Positions 10,301 through 21,013 are shown, counted from the stretch's first letter. The stretch: 64,000 nucleotides of DNA from Halichoerus grypus (GCF_964656455.1 NC_135715.1:147367935-147431934); one strand, 5' to 3'. Made by a program: numbers and translations. Notes: generated by a model from the letters alone, not told the origin.

Positions 10301-13300
10301 GTATATTGACTGGTAATTTTATATTTCATAGACCCGAGAAAGCCATAAAATTGGTGGTGGTGGTGGTGGTGGTGGTGGTGGTGGTGGTTAGGATTGATGG
10401 TACATTCAGTATTATAATTTTTGATAATTTCTTGGGTACTTGGGCTTTTATCTGCAAAATGAGCAGCAGTCCTGCTGTTAGAGCCAGGCAATAGGTACCC
10501 CACTCTAGGCCCTGTGTTGTAGAGGATGACCCTACTCTATGTCTCCTGCAGACATAGCTCTCCCACAGGCAAGGAGTCAGTGAGGTTAAGGGAATTTGTA
10601 CCATCCCTCTCCATAATACTTCAGGGCCTGCAAAGGTCATGTTACCTATATTTATCTTAGGGTATACTGTACTGTCAATATGCCTGAAGTAGTCAAAGGA
10701 AGGTTGTGTGTTCACTTCAACAGCATATATACCAAAAAAGAAGGGTGTGTGCTAGGACTATGGACAGATCTGAATCCATACCATATCCTTCCCCACACCT
10801 GACCCCTTCATGCACACACATGGTGGGATGAAACTCAGGGTGGGAAGAGGAGCCAGGAGTTGACTCTTGTTTTACTGCTGTGCTCCAGTGTGGAACTGCA
10901 TGGACCTGAGCATTTTAAATTTGAACCCATCCTTCCAGGTTATAAGGTATATTTGTTAAGTAGGGGTACAAACCATATTTTATTTAGTTAGCATTAGTTT
11001 GATTTCTCACTTACAAGTATTTACAGAAATGGTTTATGGGCTTCCGTTGTATCCTTGCTCTGGGCCCATAAATGTTTGAGATGAGCCTAATGAGCAAAGG
11101 ATATTTTTATTATAGATAAAATGACTTAAATTTTTCTTTTTAAAAAATGTTTTCCCATTTTTCCATTTAAACACATTTACCATATGATCAAAGTCAGGAT
11201 CTGGGATGTCTTTAACCTTATAGCATTTGGCCATTCCCTTCCTAAAATTTCCCCTTCCTTAAGTACTTTTTTTGTGCTGGATTTCTACTTGTATCTTTGA
11301 TATTTCTTGGACCCTTTTATGGGTTTTTTAAGGTTGTGTTGGCTCATTTAATATTGGTATTCTTCAAGGAACTGTCTTCTGTTCTTTCACTTTTTTTTTT
11401 TTAATCACTTCTTTATGCTGTTCTTGAGTAATCTCATACACACTCAAAGTTTTAATTATTATCTGTAACCTATTTTTAAAATCTTTATTTTAAAGCAGAC
11501 TGTCTCTCCAGGTATCAAGATCCCTGTCCACTTGCCTTCTAAATAGCTCTATTCAGATGCTCTGTAAGCATCTCGTACTCAGTATGTCTAAAACTGAGCT
11601 CATCTCCACCTTCTACCCTGAAACCTGTTACTCCTGTATGCCTGTCTTATCTAACAGCACTAACCATGCATGGGATGATGCTAGACCCCACCCTGTCTTT
11701 TATACTTTATGTCTAGGCAGTCACTTGGTACTATCAGTTCTACCTCCTTAAGAGCTGTTCGGCACCCCTTTTCTTCATCCTTGCTACTAATGCCTATTTT
11801 AAGCTCTTGTGTTTTCTTGCCTACAGCAAGTGCATTAGCCTCTTAATTTTCCTTGCTGTTCTTGGGCTCCTTCTAGTTCATTTTTCATATAGTTGCCATT
11901 GTGATCTTTATAAAATACAATCTGATTGTGTCATTGACTTACTTTAAGCCATGGAGTTTTACCTGTCACCTACTGATACAGTCCAAACTTTTCATTGATG
12001 TTTCTCATACCTTGTTTCTTCTGGTACCTGTATCTTTGCATTGGCTGGCTTTTTCTTACCCATCAGAAAAATTCATCCATAAAGTATTAGCTCAGTCTAA
12101 TTTTCATAGGCATTCCTTGTTTCCAGAGAACCATGTATTATATTATAGTTGTTGACATGTCTGTCTTCCCACTAGATTCTGAGCTTCTTTAAATAAGCAT
12201 CTTTATCTTTTCATCTTTGTATTCCCTGTCATCTAACATAGGACCTGACATATAAATGTTTGGATGAATCCTCTAATCATATTAGGTATGTAAATCGTGT
12301 GCCTGGAACTATGTCATATGTCATATTTGTTTTTTTAATCTCCCACATTGACCTAGCTCAGTGTTTTTCCACAAGGGTAATAGGTATTTTGGGTGGTACA
12401 GTTCTTTATTGTGTGGGACTGCGCATTTCCGGATGTTTGCATTTCTGATCTTCAAAAGGCACCCTGATGTTTCTGGGGAGTGGGTGGTTGTCATAAGAAG
12501 AAAATCCCAGGTGAGAACCGTTTACTAAAAGTGCTGGGCATGTAGCAAATGCTTAATAAATGCTTATTGCTATAAGCTTTTGAATATGCTTTTTACTTGG
12601 CATGGTACCATTTATGAATTTTTTTAAGTCAGCTGATAGAAGATTTCGCAGTTTCATTTAATAGTTTAACCACACCATTTAATATATATTGAAAGGCCAT
12701 TGTAACACTGATACTAAGAGGTACGGACTATATACACATAAATGTGCAAACGTTTTTGTTATGTTAGTGATGTTATATGTACTGTTGTATAATGAGAACA
12801 ATGTTATTATATGAAACCAAATTTACATATTATACCTGGGAATATTATAGGTAGCACAAAGTGAAGCTGAAAAGAAATTGAAGAAAGATGACAAGAAGAA
12901 AGAATTGCAAGAACTAAATGAGCTGTTCAAACCTGTAGTTGCTGCCCAAAAAATAAGTAAAGGTAAACTTTAAATGTCAGAAGTATTATTTTTATCAAAT
13001 GTAATTCATGTTTAAAAACCTTTTAATTTGTTTTATGAATACACAAAAGCACAAACAGACCCATAAATACAGAGAATAAACTGATGGTTTGCCAGAGGGG
13101 AGGGAGTTGGGGGCCTGGGATGGGCAAATGGATGAAAGGGAGTGGGAGATACAGGCTTCCAGTTATGGAATGAATAAGTCGTGAGGATAAAAAAAGGTAC
13201 AGCATAGGGAGTATAGTCAATGGTATTATAATAGCAATGCATGGTGACAGACAGCAGCTACACTTGTGGTGAGCACAGAATAACACATAGACATGTAGAA

Positions 13301-15192
13301 TCACTATGTTGTACACCTGAAGCTAATGTAACATTGTGTGTCAACTACACTTCAATTTAAAAAATCCTCAATTTGTTTTGATGTATATTTTCTTCATATT
13401 ATAAGCCAGTGTGTCTGCTATGGAAATGATAATCCCTTAGTCAAAATTAAACTATATCGATGACTCTTATGGTTCTTCTATGTATGTGCTCAGCTATGTG
13501 ATTGTACAACTATAACTCCAGCCACTAGCCCCCCACTTAAGGCAAAATTAAGGATTTAGACAGTCTACTAGTTGATTTTTAATATCTCTTCTTTGGTGAT
13601 AGCCAAGACAAACCTATGATTCTATAAATTGTAAGTTCCAAACTCTTGGCAGTATATTTCCATGTATATTTATATTTCTCTTTTGCCTCTGTCTCATTGA
13701 CTCAAACTAGACAAGTTACTATGGAATAAGCTATGGGTTTGTCCCTGGAAATAAGAGTAAGGATGGAAGGAATAATGGTAAGAATAAAAGAAATAAAAAT
13801 AGATATAAAATGCTGTAGAAAGAACTTTAAAGAAATGTCTTAACAATCACCTGTAAGTGGTATTTTTCTTTCACATTGGTGAATGGAAAATAACAAGTTC
13901 ACCAGTGGTAATTATATCTCAGATAGAAGCTATACTTTGTGATCTGGCAGATTGTAATACAAATACCATGTGCCATTTGACATAGGTGCAGATCCCAAAT
14001 CCGTGGTGTGTGCATTCTTTAAGCAAGGACAGTGTACTAAAGGAGATAAGTGTAAGTTCTCTCATGACTTGACTCTGGAGAGAAAGTGTGAAAAGCGAAG
14101 TGTTTACATTGATGCAAGAGATGAAGAACTTGAAAAAGGTATTTTTTTAAGACATTTTCTTAAAAATATCTTTTGGTTGTTACTAAGATATTTAGTACTT
14201 GAAGAATATTTTGGTCTTAGGAAGAAGGCTGTTTGTAAAAAAAAAAAAAAAAATTCTTTTTCATAAAATCTGAATTGACACCATTATGTCCTTTGATTAA
14301 GTAAATGAGGATGTATAAAAGCCAGTTACTTATTTTGGATTTGTCTCACGCTTTCTTCCAGTACTACCTTCTCATTTCCCTAAACTACATGGGATTTTGG
14401 TGAATAATTTCATAACACTATTTATTCCTATCTTTGGTGTCATTTAAGGAAAATGTGTTAGGTCATAAGTCTTACGATACAGCTTTCCTATCTAAGGAGA
14501 TACGCAATATGTTTTGGGAACAGTAGATAAAATTACAGTATTTAGTTTTCGTATCTCTTTTTATTTAGATACTATGGATAATTGGGATGAGAAAAAACTG
14601 GAAGAAGTAGTGAACAAGAAGCACGGTGAGGCGGAAAAGAAAAAACCAAAAACTCAAATAGTATGTCCTTTTCTTGAATTGAGTTGCTGTGATATTTATC
14701 ATTAGGGAGAATTATGTGGCAAGGTATTTGCTGCTATTTTTTACTGGATTATTAAATTATTGGAGCTTTTCATAAAGTGCATCAAGCTTTGTTTTGGAAT
14801 TTGCAAGTATAAGTTACACAAAATTAGATTCCTATTCAAAAGTAGGCTTTGAAAAGCCTTTGATTTTACTTTCTCTCAAATATGGATGAACACAATCACA
14901 TATTCAGACAAGAATTCTTTATTTTTTTGTGCAAAGTAAAAGGAGGGAGAATTGATAAACACCTACTCTGTTTTAATGATGGGGAGATTTTAAATCAAGA
15001 AGGTGAAAATATTGTCACATTATGAATTGCAAAATGAGTTTTGGATAGGCAGTGGCTCTAGTATTCCAGGAAATGTACTTTTAAAAATTTGTACCTTATT
15101 TCTCAGACCCAGCATTCATGTCCACATATTTACCTGTAGTGCAGTTAGAGTGAAAAACCTTGGTGTGCTAGACAATTTTTATTTTTATTTTT

Positions 15193-15223
<31 letters not shown>

Positions 15224-18200
15224 AAGATTTTATTTATTTATTTGACAGAGACACAGCAAGAGAGGGAACACAAGCAGGGGGAGCAGGAGAGGGAGAAGCA
15301 GGCTTCCCACGGAGCAGGGAGCCCGATGCGGGGCTCGATCCCAGGACCCTGGGATCATGACCTGAGCCGAAGGCAGAGGCTTAACCGACTGAGCCACCCA
15401 GGCGCCCCACTAGAAAATTTTTAAACACTAGTTTTACTTATATCTGTTGTATATTTTTCAGGAAAAGAATATTGTTTATTAATTTTTACTTCTTATTTTT
15501 AAAGTTTATTACCTGAGTCTTCAATACAATTTTATTTTGCACCAAGTCATTATCCTTTGTGTTCCTTTTGTACCTTGCTTTCTTTCTCCCTTCTTAGATG
15601 TGAGAAATTGCCTATAATTTCAGGTAATTCAAATAGTATTTGTATCATTATTGCATGTGATGAGTTTTTAAGGAAAGATCAAAACAAAATCATTGGTTTT
15701 AGTTTTTTATAACCATATTCATATTTTTTCACTTACTTAAAAATCAGGGTTGGATTGCATTTACAAAGGCTAAAAAAGGCTAAAACTAAGGCATGTCCTT
15801 TTGTGTAATTCAGAATTTGGAACAATGTTGAAAATAGAAATTTTATATAGATCTTCTCTAAAGGGAATTTATCATCATATTATATATTTTAAGATTAATT
15901 TATATGTACATGTCTGCACAAAGGGTGGTCTGAAAAGTGAATAGCCTAAGGATGTAAATAAGAATGTACTTGTTCCATACACTTAAGCATTTACCTTGGA
16001 AATGGACTACACTGAGCCACTACTTGTGAATAATATTTTCCCTATACAGGTGTGCAAGCATTTTCTTGAAGCTATTGAAAACAACAAATACGGCTGGTTT
16101 TGGGTATGCCCTGGAGGTGGTGATATTTGCATGTATCGTCATGCACTTCCTCCTGGATTTGTATTGAAAAAAGATAAAAAAAAAGAAGAGAAAGAAGATG
16201 AAATTTCATTAGAAGATCTAATTGAAAGAGAGGTAACTATAATTTTTTCCTACTATAAAACTAAAGCAGTATTTATTGTGAAATTATAATATTTACCACT
16301 TGGGGGCAATAGCATGTTATTATGAAAGGGGGAAAAAATGTGACCTTTTCCCAAAGTTGCCTTTTTCTTTAGTTATTCATGTACGTCTAGAATGTAAACC
16401 TAACCATAATCACTAGCCCATCATGACATTAATTTTAGGATTATGAAACAATTTCTTATGCCACTGGTTTATCAAATTCTTTCCGTAAGATTGATATACT
16501 AATGTGGTCATTAAAATCATATTCAGATTGATTGAACTTGAAGTTTAGGTGTTTTTTCTGTTGTCTTATTTTTTAGCCATTTTACTAATCAGTAATATGT
16601 ACTGAAGGAGATAATTCCTACAGTTTTCCATTTGTATGTTTTATCATCATCCCTGGGTTCAAAACCCTCACTCTGTTGATGGAGGAGAATATGTCTCATT
16701 GAAGAGAATCTTCTGCTCCTCATTTCTGGTTCAGCACAAAAGGTGTTTGCTCCATGAGATAGTAGATGGGGCTCCTGGGAGTGACAAGAAAATGTTGAAA
16801 TTATTGGAAATACTAGGTTTAGGGTTGTATATTTCAAATTATATCCATTTTGCCTTCTTTGGATTGTCTAAATATGTTGTGTAAATGTCTAAGGTTGGGA
16901 TTATATACATTTGCTCATTTTTAAATGGCTGTATTGTTTAGTGTCTCATAGGAGGCACTATGCTATAATAGAAAATAGAGACTTTGGAGTCAGGTATATT
17001 TGGGATTGTTTGTATCCTGCTTCTGCCACATATTAGCTGTTAACCTTGATAAATTTCCCATCTCTTTCTGTTTGCTTATTTGTGGAGATCAGTGTGTTAG
17101 CGTATGTGTACACAGCATTTAATACTGAATACCTGGCAGATGTTCAGCAAGTATTATTTCTCCATACATTTATTACTTGATTATTGGCTCTGAGGAGCAG
17201 ATGGTGTTTTTGCCTAGTTTTTTTCCTCATTTCCTGAGGAACACCAGTGAAACTTGGATATTGTCATGGTGCTTTTCGTATTTTTTGTCTTCAGCAATTG
17301 ACTTCTGTTAAAACTATTTCTCTTTATGACAGGTTTTAGTCACCTTCAGTTTTGAAAAGAAATCCAGCTCAGAATAATGTATTTTACTGTGTTTAGAAAT
17401 GTTTGTATTTCTGAATACTCATTCTGCTCATTGCTATATAAAATGAAAATAAATCTGTTTATTCTGAATTTGATGTCTTAACAGTTATAGGCAAGGACTT
17501 AATTGCATTAAGAGAAAACTATTAAATGTTGTTATAGGTGATTTGGGGGAAAAAACCCAACTCTTTTGTCTTTACAGCGTTCGGCCCTAGGTCCAAATGT
17601 TACCAAAATCACTCTAGAATCTTTTCTTGCATGGAAGAAAAGAAAAAGACAAGAAAAGATTGATAAACTTGAGCAAGATATGGAAAGAAGGAAAGCAGAC
17701 TTCAAGGCAGGAAAAGCATTAGTGGTACGTCCCAAACTCACCTGAAGAGATTCTTTATTCTTTTTTTCATTTTATAATTTCTGTGTCTTGCAAGAATTTA
17801 TTGTAATTTAATCATGTTTATGTCTGAAATCAGTGACCAAGAAATATTTTAATTTTACCCTGAGTTGATATATTTGTGTATCTGAATAGATTAGTGGTCG
17901 TGAGGTGTTTGAATTTCGTCCTGAACTGGTTGATGATGATGATGAGGAAGCAGATGATACCCGTTACACCCAGGGAACAGGTGGTGATGAGGTAAGAAGC
18001 AGCTTTGGCACCTCATTCCCTCACGTTGATGGAGAGAAACAATAGAGAATAACAATAGAGTAGCATGATTAAGGGTACCAACTCTGGGGCCTTGGTTCAA
18101 ATCCTGACTGTAACCTGGGAAATCACCTACACTGTAGGTCTCTACCCTCATCTGTAATAAAGATACAATGATAATCCCTACATGCAGGCCACTTGTGAGA

Positions 18201-21013
18201 ATTAAATGAGTTAATAAAATTATAGTTCTTTATAAAGAAAGAACAGTGATTGGGGTAGAGTTAAATGCTTATATGTATTAGCTAAAAAGTATGTGTTTTA
18301 TTCTCCCTCTAAAAGGAAAACGATTTTTAAAAATATTTTATACTGAAAAAATGGGACAGAGACTAAAAAAGTACAGAGTAGGGGAAAAAAGTACAGAGTA
18401 GGGAGCAGGAGACAACAGAATCACTTAGTTACAGGCAAACATAGCTGATTATTCATTTTTTCTATAGTATAAAATTCCAGCCTCTGTCTTTGACTTGAAA
18501 ATAAAAACGTCATATTCTTTATGTCAGAGGAAGAAACTTGAAATACGGCATTGCTATTTTTTTCCCCCAAGAAGTTTAGGAAAAGGAGTGAATTTTGGCA
18601 GTTGTCAGTTACTGTTTTCACTTGGCATTAGTAATAATTTTGTTTCACTAAGATAAATGTCAGAGGTAAAGGTAAGTTATGAAAACTGTTCTCATAGGTA
18701 ACAACTTTCTTTTCTATATTTTTAAAGGTTGATGATTCAATGAGTGTAAATGACATAGATTTAAGCCTGTATATCCCAAGAGATGTAGATGAGACAGGTA
18801 TTACTGTAGCCAGTCTTGAAAGATTCAGCACATATACTTCAGAAAAGGATGGTAAGTATGCTAACCTTTGTGTGATTCTAAGAACTAGAAAGCTGTCTAA
18901 AGAGGGAGGGGGGACAGTTAGACCAGACTGGCAAACTGAGGTCTGCAGGTAGCAGATCGGTAACATAAATATGTGTGGCTTGGCTGTATATAGAAGTAGT
19001 GAGTCGTGGAAGCTGTAGAATGGGTGGCTAGGTGGATATGGAAGCCATTAACTGAAAGTAGAAGGGGACAAAAATGAATTTGGAGATGTAGTTAATCAGT
19101 TTGGAACCTCATGATTTTGAGATATTTTAATTATCAAAAGTGGCATTGTATAGGATACTGTGTAGACATTCACAGGAGGAAAACTTTTGAAAGTCATTTT
19201 CATTGGTAGCTCAGAGTGAATGAACTCACCCAGGCACAATACTTATCACGAGAACACTGTAGAATACACTGCAAACATCAGAGTAGTCAAAAGAGAGAAA
19301 GCTTGGGAAAGACACTGAGAAGGACAAACAAAAATAAAGAAGAGTTTCAGAAAAATTAAGTAGGATGAGAGCTGCAAATAATTCTTTAGTTGCAATAAGA
19401 AAGGAGTTGTAGGAATTAGGGAGCCAGTTTTCATCAGGACTGCAATGATAAGAGGAATGAGGAGAAAAATAAGTCACTCTTACAAACTTTGTTTGAGGGG
19501 GAGACATGGTCATGGGAAGGGCTTGTACGCCAGGGAAGAAAGATCTGGGAGAAGAAGAAAAATGGAAGATGAAAGGATATTAGTTATAGAAACAAGATCT
19601 GGGGGCACCTAGGTGGCTCAGTTGGTTGGGCGACTGCCTTGGGCTTGGGTCATGATCCTGGAGTCCTTGGATCGAGTCCCGCATCGCATCGGGCTTCCTG
19701 CTCAGTAGGGAGTCTGCTTCTCCCTCTGACCCTCCTCCCTCTCATGCTCTCTGTCTCTCATTCTCTCTATCTCTCTCTCAAATAAATAAATAAAATCTTT
19801 AAAAAAAAAAGAAACAAGATCTGGAAATACAAATAATGAGTTTAGTTAAGAGTGAGAATGGGGGAAAGCCTGGGTAGTGAGGCTTGTTGATAAAATTTAT
19901 GTCTAATGGTGCCTTGACTGAAGAGTTTAAAGAGAAGTGAACGTTTGGCCTGGTTAGTATGAGATAAAAAGGTAGAATATAATCAAGGCAAAGTTTGAGA
20001 GAGCAGAAACTAACCTTATTTTTACAATAAAGGAATGCAAGTTATAACATGAAAAACTGGCTTGCCCTCTTGAGATCTGAGTACTGTCAGACTATTGTCT
20101 TAATGCCAATCTGAAGACTGGATTTGCTCCTTTTAGAAGTAGGACTTTGGTGACAGTAGGCAGAATTGCAAGTACTTCAGAGTCTATAATCCCCCAAGAC
20201 TTTTGTCATCAAAGGTATTTAAAATAGCTAAAATCTAAATTAGGCTATTAAAAATTGTCTGTGTGTAAGTATTAGTGTCTTTGAACATGAAAAGACAGCG
20301 TTTTTGTTTTCTCAATCTTTTCTAGCTTGTAAAGAAAAGTAGCTGCATAGCCCTAGGTTCTTTTTTCACAATTTGATAAGATGAAATGTTTTTGGATTCA
20401 TATCTATTTGCAGCATTACTAGTGTGATTTAACTACTGTTCCCCAGATCAAAAGCTAAGTAGCTGCTAATAAACACTTTTTGATTCCATAATCATTTATT
20501 CAAAATACTATGTGGAAGTTGACTGTTTAAAAACCTAATTGCTAGGTCATGTAGGAAACAGAATTGAATAAGATAAATCTTGCTTTCAAATGTATAAACC
20601 GTTAAGCAATCAAATGTCTGTAGTGCAAGACATACTTGCACCTAGGTATAGGTATAGCTTAAGCTTTCTTAAGCTTAGAAAAAGATCAGTTCTTGTTGGA
20701 GTAACCTTAGGGAAGGAAGGCTTTCATGGAAAAAGGAAAAATGTAGTATCTGTGACTGTTAGTTGCTAATCGAATAGTGTTTTCTGTTTCTCGGCCTTAT
20801 TGATTTCAATGTTTATTTTTAGAAAACAAATTAAGTGAAGCTTCTGGAGGTAGGGCTGAAAATGGTGAAAGAAGTGATTTGGAAGAGGACAACGAAGGGG
20901 AGGGACAGGAAAATGGAGCCATCGATGCTGTTCCTGTTGATGAAAATCTTTTTACTGGGGAAGATTTGGATGAACTAGAAGAAGAATTAAACACACTTGA
21001 TTTAGAAGAATGA
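1280..21013 (+). CDS. ZC3H15: ZC3H15 (zinc finger CCCH-type containing 15; DRG family regulatory protein 1), complete ten-exon coding region
   Basis: Spliced coding sequence joins 1280-1354, 8238-8339, 12851-12962, 13986-14138, 14569-14660, 16050-16232, 17578-17724, 17890-17991, 18728-18851 and 20823-21013. The total is 1281 nt, giving 426 residues, the length I know for human ZC3H15. Every junction is GT-AG and the frame stays open. The N-terminus (residues 1-95) is Lys/Glu/Gln-rich with a likely coiled coil at about 61-86. CCCH finger 1 uses C105, C113, C119 and H123 (C-x7-C-x5-C-x3-H). Finger 2 uses C180, C198, C205 and H209 (C-x17-C-x6-C-x3-H). A DFRP segment at about 236-290, followed by a basic helix, is the known DRG1-binding part. 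The tail from about 305 is Asp/Glu-rich. Known family role: cytoplasmic partner that stabilises the translational GTPase DRG1 and associates with ribosomes. No truncation or frameshift was seen. The start ATG has G at -3, and no ATG lies between it and the core promoter. Confidence 0.97.
2300..2488 (-). mobile_element. SINEC copy in ZC3H15 intron 1
   Basis: Flanked by a perfect 12 bp TSD, AAATGATTACTG, at 2288-2299 and 2489-2500. The CAAAGATTTTATTTATTTG tail side lies to the left. Confidence 0.93.
2690..2856 (-). mobile_element. Older diverged SINEC copy with expanded CT/TTCC tract, intron 1
   Basis: A pyrimidine tract of TTCC/CTCC units (about 2718-2755) precedes a degraded SINE body (CATGACCCTGAAATCAAGGC, then TTAACTGACTGAGGCAG). 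Confidence 0.75.
3750..3910 (+). repeat. MIR SINE remnant, 3' half
   Basis: The MIR-like 3' order is visible: 'AAAATGGAGCTAATTCCTA', then 'TTAAATGAGATGACAT', then 'AATAAATGGCAGCTGCTATT'. Confidence 0.55.
4721..4937 (-). mobile_element. SINEC copy, intron 1
   Basis: Perfect 15 bp TSD, GAAAGGGTCAGTTTT, at 4706-4720 and 4938-4952. An extra GTTGTTGTTG-rich T tract sits at the tail side. Confidence 0.93.
5590..5760 (-). repeat. MIR SINE remnant
   Basis: Reverse-complement MIR core: 'TTGAGGAAACAGGCACAGAG', 'TTAAATAACTTGCCCAAGG', then 'CGATTCAAACCCAGG'. Confidence 0.75.
7227..7540 (+). mobile_element. Older SINEC copy split by a younger SINE (intron 1)
   Basis: The head 'GTTGGCTCAGTTGGTAGAGC' at about 7236 continues at 7469 as 'GTTGATCATGAGGTCATGAG' and ends with 'GGGCATGGAGCTTACT' and an A-rich tail. 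The interruption is the minus-strand SINEC at 7265-7457. Confidence 0.85.
7265..7457 (-). mobile_element. SINEC copy inserted within an older SINEC
   Basis: Perfect 11 bp TSD, AGCATGCAACT, at 7254-7264 and 7458-7468, both lying inside the host SINE. Confidence 0.92.
7626..7656 (-). repeat. SINEC head fragment
   Basis: 'CTGACTGAGCCACCCAGGC' is the reverse complement of the SINE head, with little else of the element remaining. Confidence 0.6.
8238..8339 (+). CDS. ZC3H15: ZC3H15 coding exon 2 (residues 26-59)
   Basis: 102 nt, phase 0 at both ends, between acceptor 'TTCATTCAG' and donor GTAAAT. It encodes 34 basic residues (KNKKGAK, KFIKAV), a conserved stretch of the family N-terminus. Intron 2 (8340-12850, 4.5 kb) follows. 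Confidence 0.96.
8430..9780 (-). repeat. Old L1-like LINE remnant, exon 2/intron 2 flank
   Basis: Antisense L1-like order is recognisable in parts ('GCATCATTTATCCCACCGAA', then 'CCATTGATTTTGATTATAG', then 'CTTGGCTCTTCTTAGG'). It is interrupted by a SINEC at 8728-8904. No open frame of note remains. Confidence 0.5.
8728..8904 (-). mobile_element. Older SINEC copy, intron 2
   Basis: A recognisable reversed SINEC body, 'CTGAGATCATTACCTGAG' then 'CAACTGATCCACCCAGGCGC', inserted in the L1-like stretch. A possible short flanking repeat is present (GGATTTCT / GGATCTCT). Confidence 0.85.
10352..10388 (+). repeat. (TGG)n microsatellite, about 12 units
   Basis: Uninterrupted TGG/GGT units in intron 2. 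They create poly-Val and poly-His/Thr open frames that are artefacts. Confidence 0.98.
10708..10739 (+). pseudogene. U6 snRNA 5'-end fragment (probable retro-copied piece)
   Basis: GTGTTCACTTCAACAGCATA followed by TATACCAAAA matches the first 30 nt of U6 at 24 of 30 positions. All six differences are transitions (C to T or G to A). The sequence then departs from U6. It lacks the rest of the gene and an obvious PSE or TATA box at the right place, so it is a fragment, not a working gene. Confidence 0.6.
11490..12258 (+). repeat. L2 LINE remnant, 3' portion (intron 2)
   Basis: The L2 order is visible: 'GTCTAAAACTGAGCTCATC', 'ATTGTGATCTTTATAAAATA', 'ACAGTCCAAACTTTTCATTG', then the 3' end 'TATTCCCTGTCATCTAACAT'. 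Confidence 0.75.
12352..12525 (-). mobile_element. MER20-like hAT-Charlie DNA transposon remnant (intron 2)
   Basis: Diverged reverse complement of MER20 with 'GTACAGTTCTTTATTGTGTG', then 'GATGTTTGCATTTCTG', and a terminal 'CAGGTGAGAACCGTT'. The segment just after (to about 12580) resembles a MIR/L2 3' end, 'GCTTAATAAATGCTTATTG'. Confidence 0.6.
12851..12962 (+). CDS. ZC3H15: ZC3H15 coding exon 3 (residues 60-96 plus first base of 97)
   Basis: 112 nt between acceptor 'TTATAG' and donor GTAAAC, leaving one base of a Gly codon. It encodes the Lys/Glu-rich probable coiled coil and then '[14 protein letters not shown]', which precedes the first zinc finger. Confidence 0.96.
13035..13369 (+). mobile_element. 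5'-truncated L1 3' end (intron 3)
   Basis: An L1 3' UTR is recognisable from 'GGTTTGCCAGAGGGGAGG', then 'CACTATGTTGTACACCTGAA', ending in 'ACTTCAATTTAAAAAA'. A 10 bp TSD, AATTTGTTTT, lies at 13025-13034 and 13370-13379. Confidence 0.8.
13986..14138 (+). CDS. ZC3H15: ZC3H15 coding exon 4 (first CCCH zinc finger)
   Basis: 153 nt between acceptor 'ACATAG' and donor GTATTT, with phase 1 at both ends. It contains the whole first CCCH finger: C105, C113, C119 and H123 are all present, within 'CAFFKQGQC' and 'CKFSH'. The short 1.0 kb intron 3 lies upstream and the 430 bp intron 4 downstream. Confidence 0.97.
14569..14660 (+). CDS. ZC3H15: ZC3H15 coding exon 5 (linker between zinc fingers)
   Basis: 92 nt between acceptor 'TTATTTAG' and donor GTATGT. 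It completes an Asp codon and restores phase 0. It encodes a charged linker beginning [10 protein letters not shown] and ending KTQI, directly before the second finger. Confidence 0.96.
15181..15409 (-). mobile_element. SINEC copy, intron 5
   Basis: Near-perfect TSD CTAGACAATTTTT / CTAGAAAATTTTT at 15168-15180 and 15410-15422. An extended (TTTA)n tail lies at the left. Confidence 0.92.
16050..16232 (+). CDS. ZC3H15: ZC3H15 coding exon 6 (second CCCH zinc finger)
   Basis: 183 nt, phase 0 at both ends, between acceptor 'CTATACAG' and donor GTAACT. It carries the atypical second CCCH finger (C180, C198, C205, H209) with its aromatic 'GWFWVC' core, then 'LPPGFVLKK' and a Lys/Glu run leading to LEDLIERE. 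Confidence 0.97.
16960..17160 (+). repeat. MIR SINE remnant (intron 6)
   Basis: 'TGCTATAATAGAAAATAGAG', 'GACTTTGGAGTCAGG', 'CTTCTGCCACATATTAGCTG' and a degraded 3' end form the MIR series. Confidence 0.7.
17578..17724 (+). CDS. ZC3H15: ZC3H15 coding exon 7 (DRG-binding segment)
   Basis: 147 nt, phase 0 at both ends, between acceptor 'TTTACAG' and donor GTACGT. It encodes '[20 protein letters not shown]' and a strongly basic helix. This is the heart of the DFRP region, known to bind and stabilise DRG1. Only a 165 bp intron separates it from exon 8. Confidence 0.97.
17890..17991 (+). CDS. ZC3H15: ZC3H15 coding exon 8
   Basis: 102 nt, phase 0, between acceptor 'CTGAATAG' and donor GTAAGA. It encodes '[14 protein letters not shown]' and then the first acidic run (four Asp followed by Glu), the start of the acidic C-terminal half. 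Confidence 0.96.
18055..18215 (+). repeat. MIR SINE remnant (intron 8)
   Basis: 'AACTCTGGGGCCTTGGTTCA', 'AATCCTGACTG', then 'GAGAATTAAATGAGTTAATA' match MIR in order. Confidence 0.75.
18728..18851 (+). CDS. ZC3H15: ZC3H15 coding exon 9
   Basis: 124 nt between an AAAG acceptor and donor GTAAGT, leaving one base of a Glu codon. It encodes '[20 protein letters not shown]' and the segment up to SEKD, a well conserved part of the C-terminal half. Confidence 0.95.
19603..19809 (+). mobile_element. SINEC copy, intron 9
   Basis: Perfect 15 bp TSD, AGAAACAAGATCTGG, at 19588-19602 and 19810-19824. Full body with CT-rich region, AATAAATAAATAAAATCTTT and A tail. Confidence 0.94.
20823..21013 (+). CDS. 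ZC3H15: ZC3H15 terminal coding exon 10 with stop codon
   Basis: 191 nt from acceptor 'TATTTTTAG' to the TGA at 21011-21013. It encodes the acidic tail ([16 protein letters not shown]..., ending LNTLDLEE). The serine-rich open frame on the opposite strand is a mirror of the Glu/Asp codons here. Confidence 0.96.

Noticed and set aside
10291..10715. Poly-His, poly-Thr and poly-Val frames
   Set aside because: All are translations of the (TGG)n microsatellite.
14514..14705. Single-exon frame containing ZC3H15 exon 5
   Set aside because: The start Met and the tail lie in introns. Only 14569-14660 is coding.
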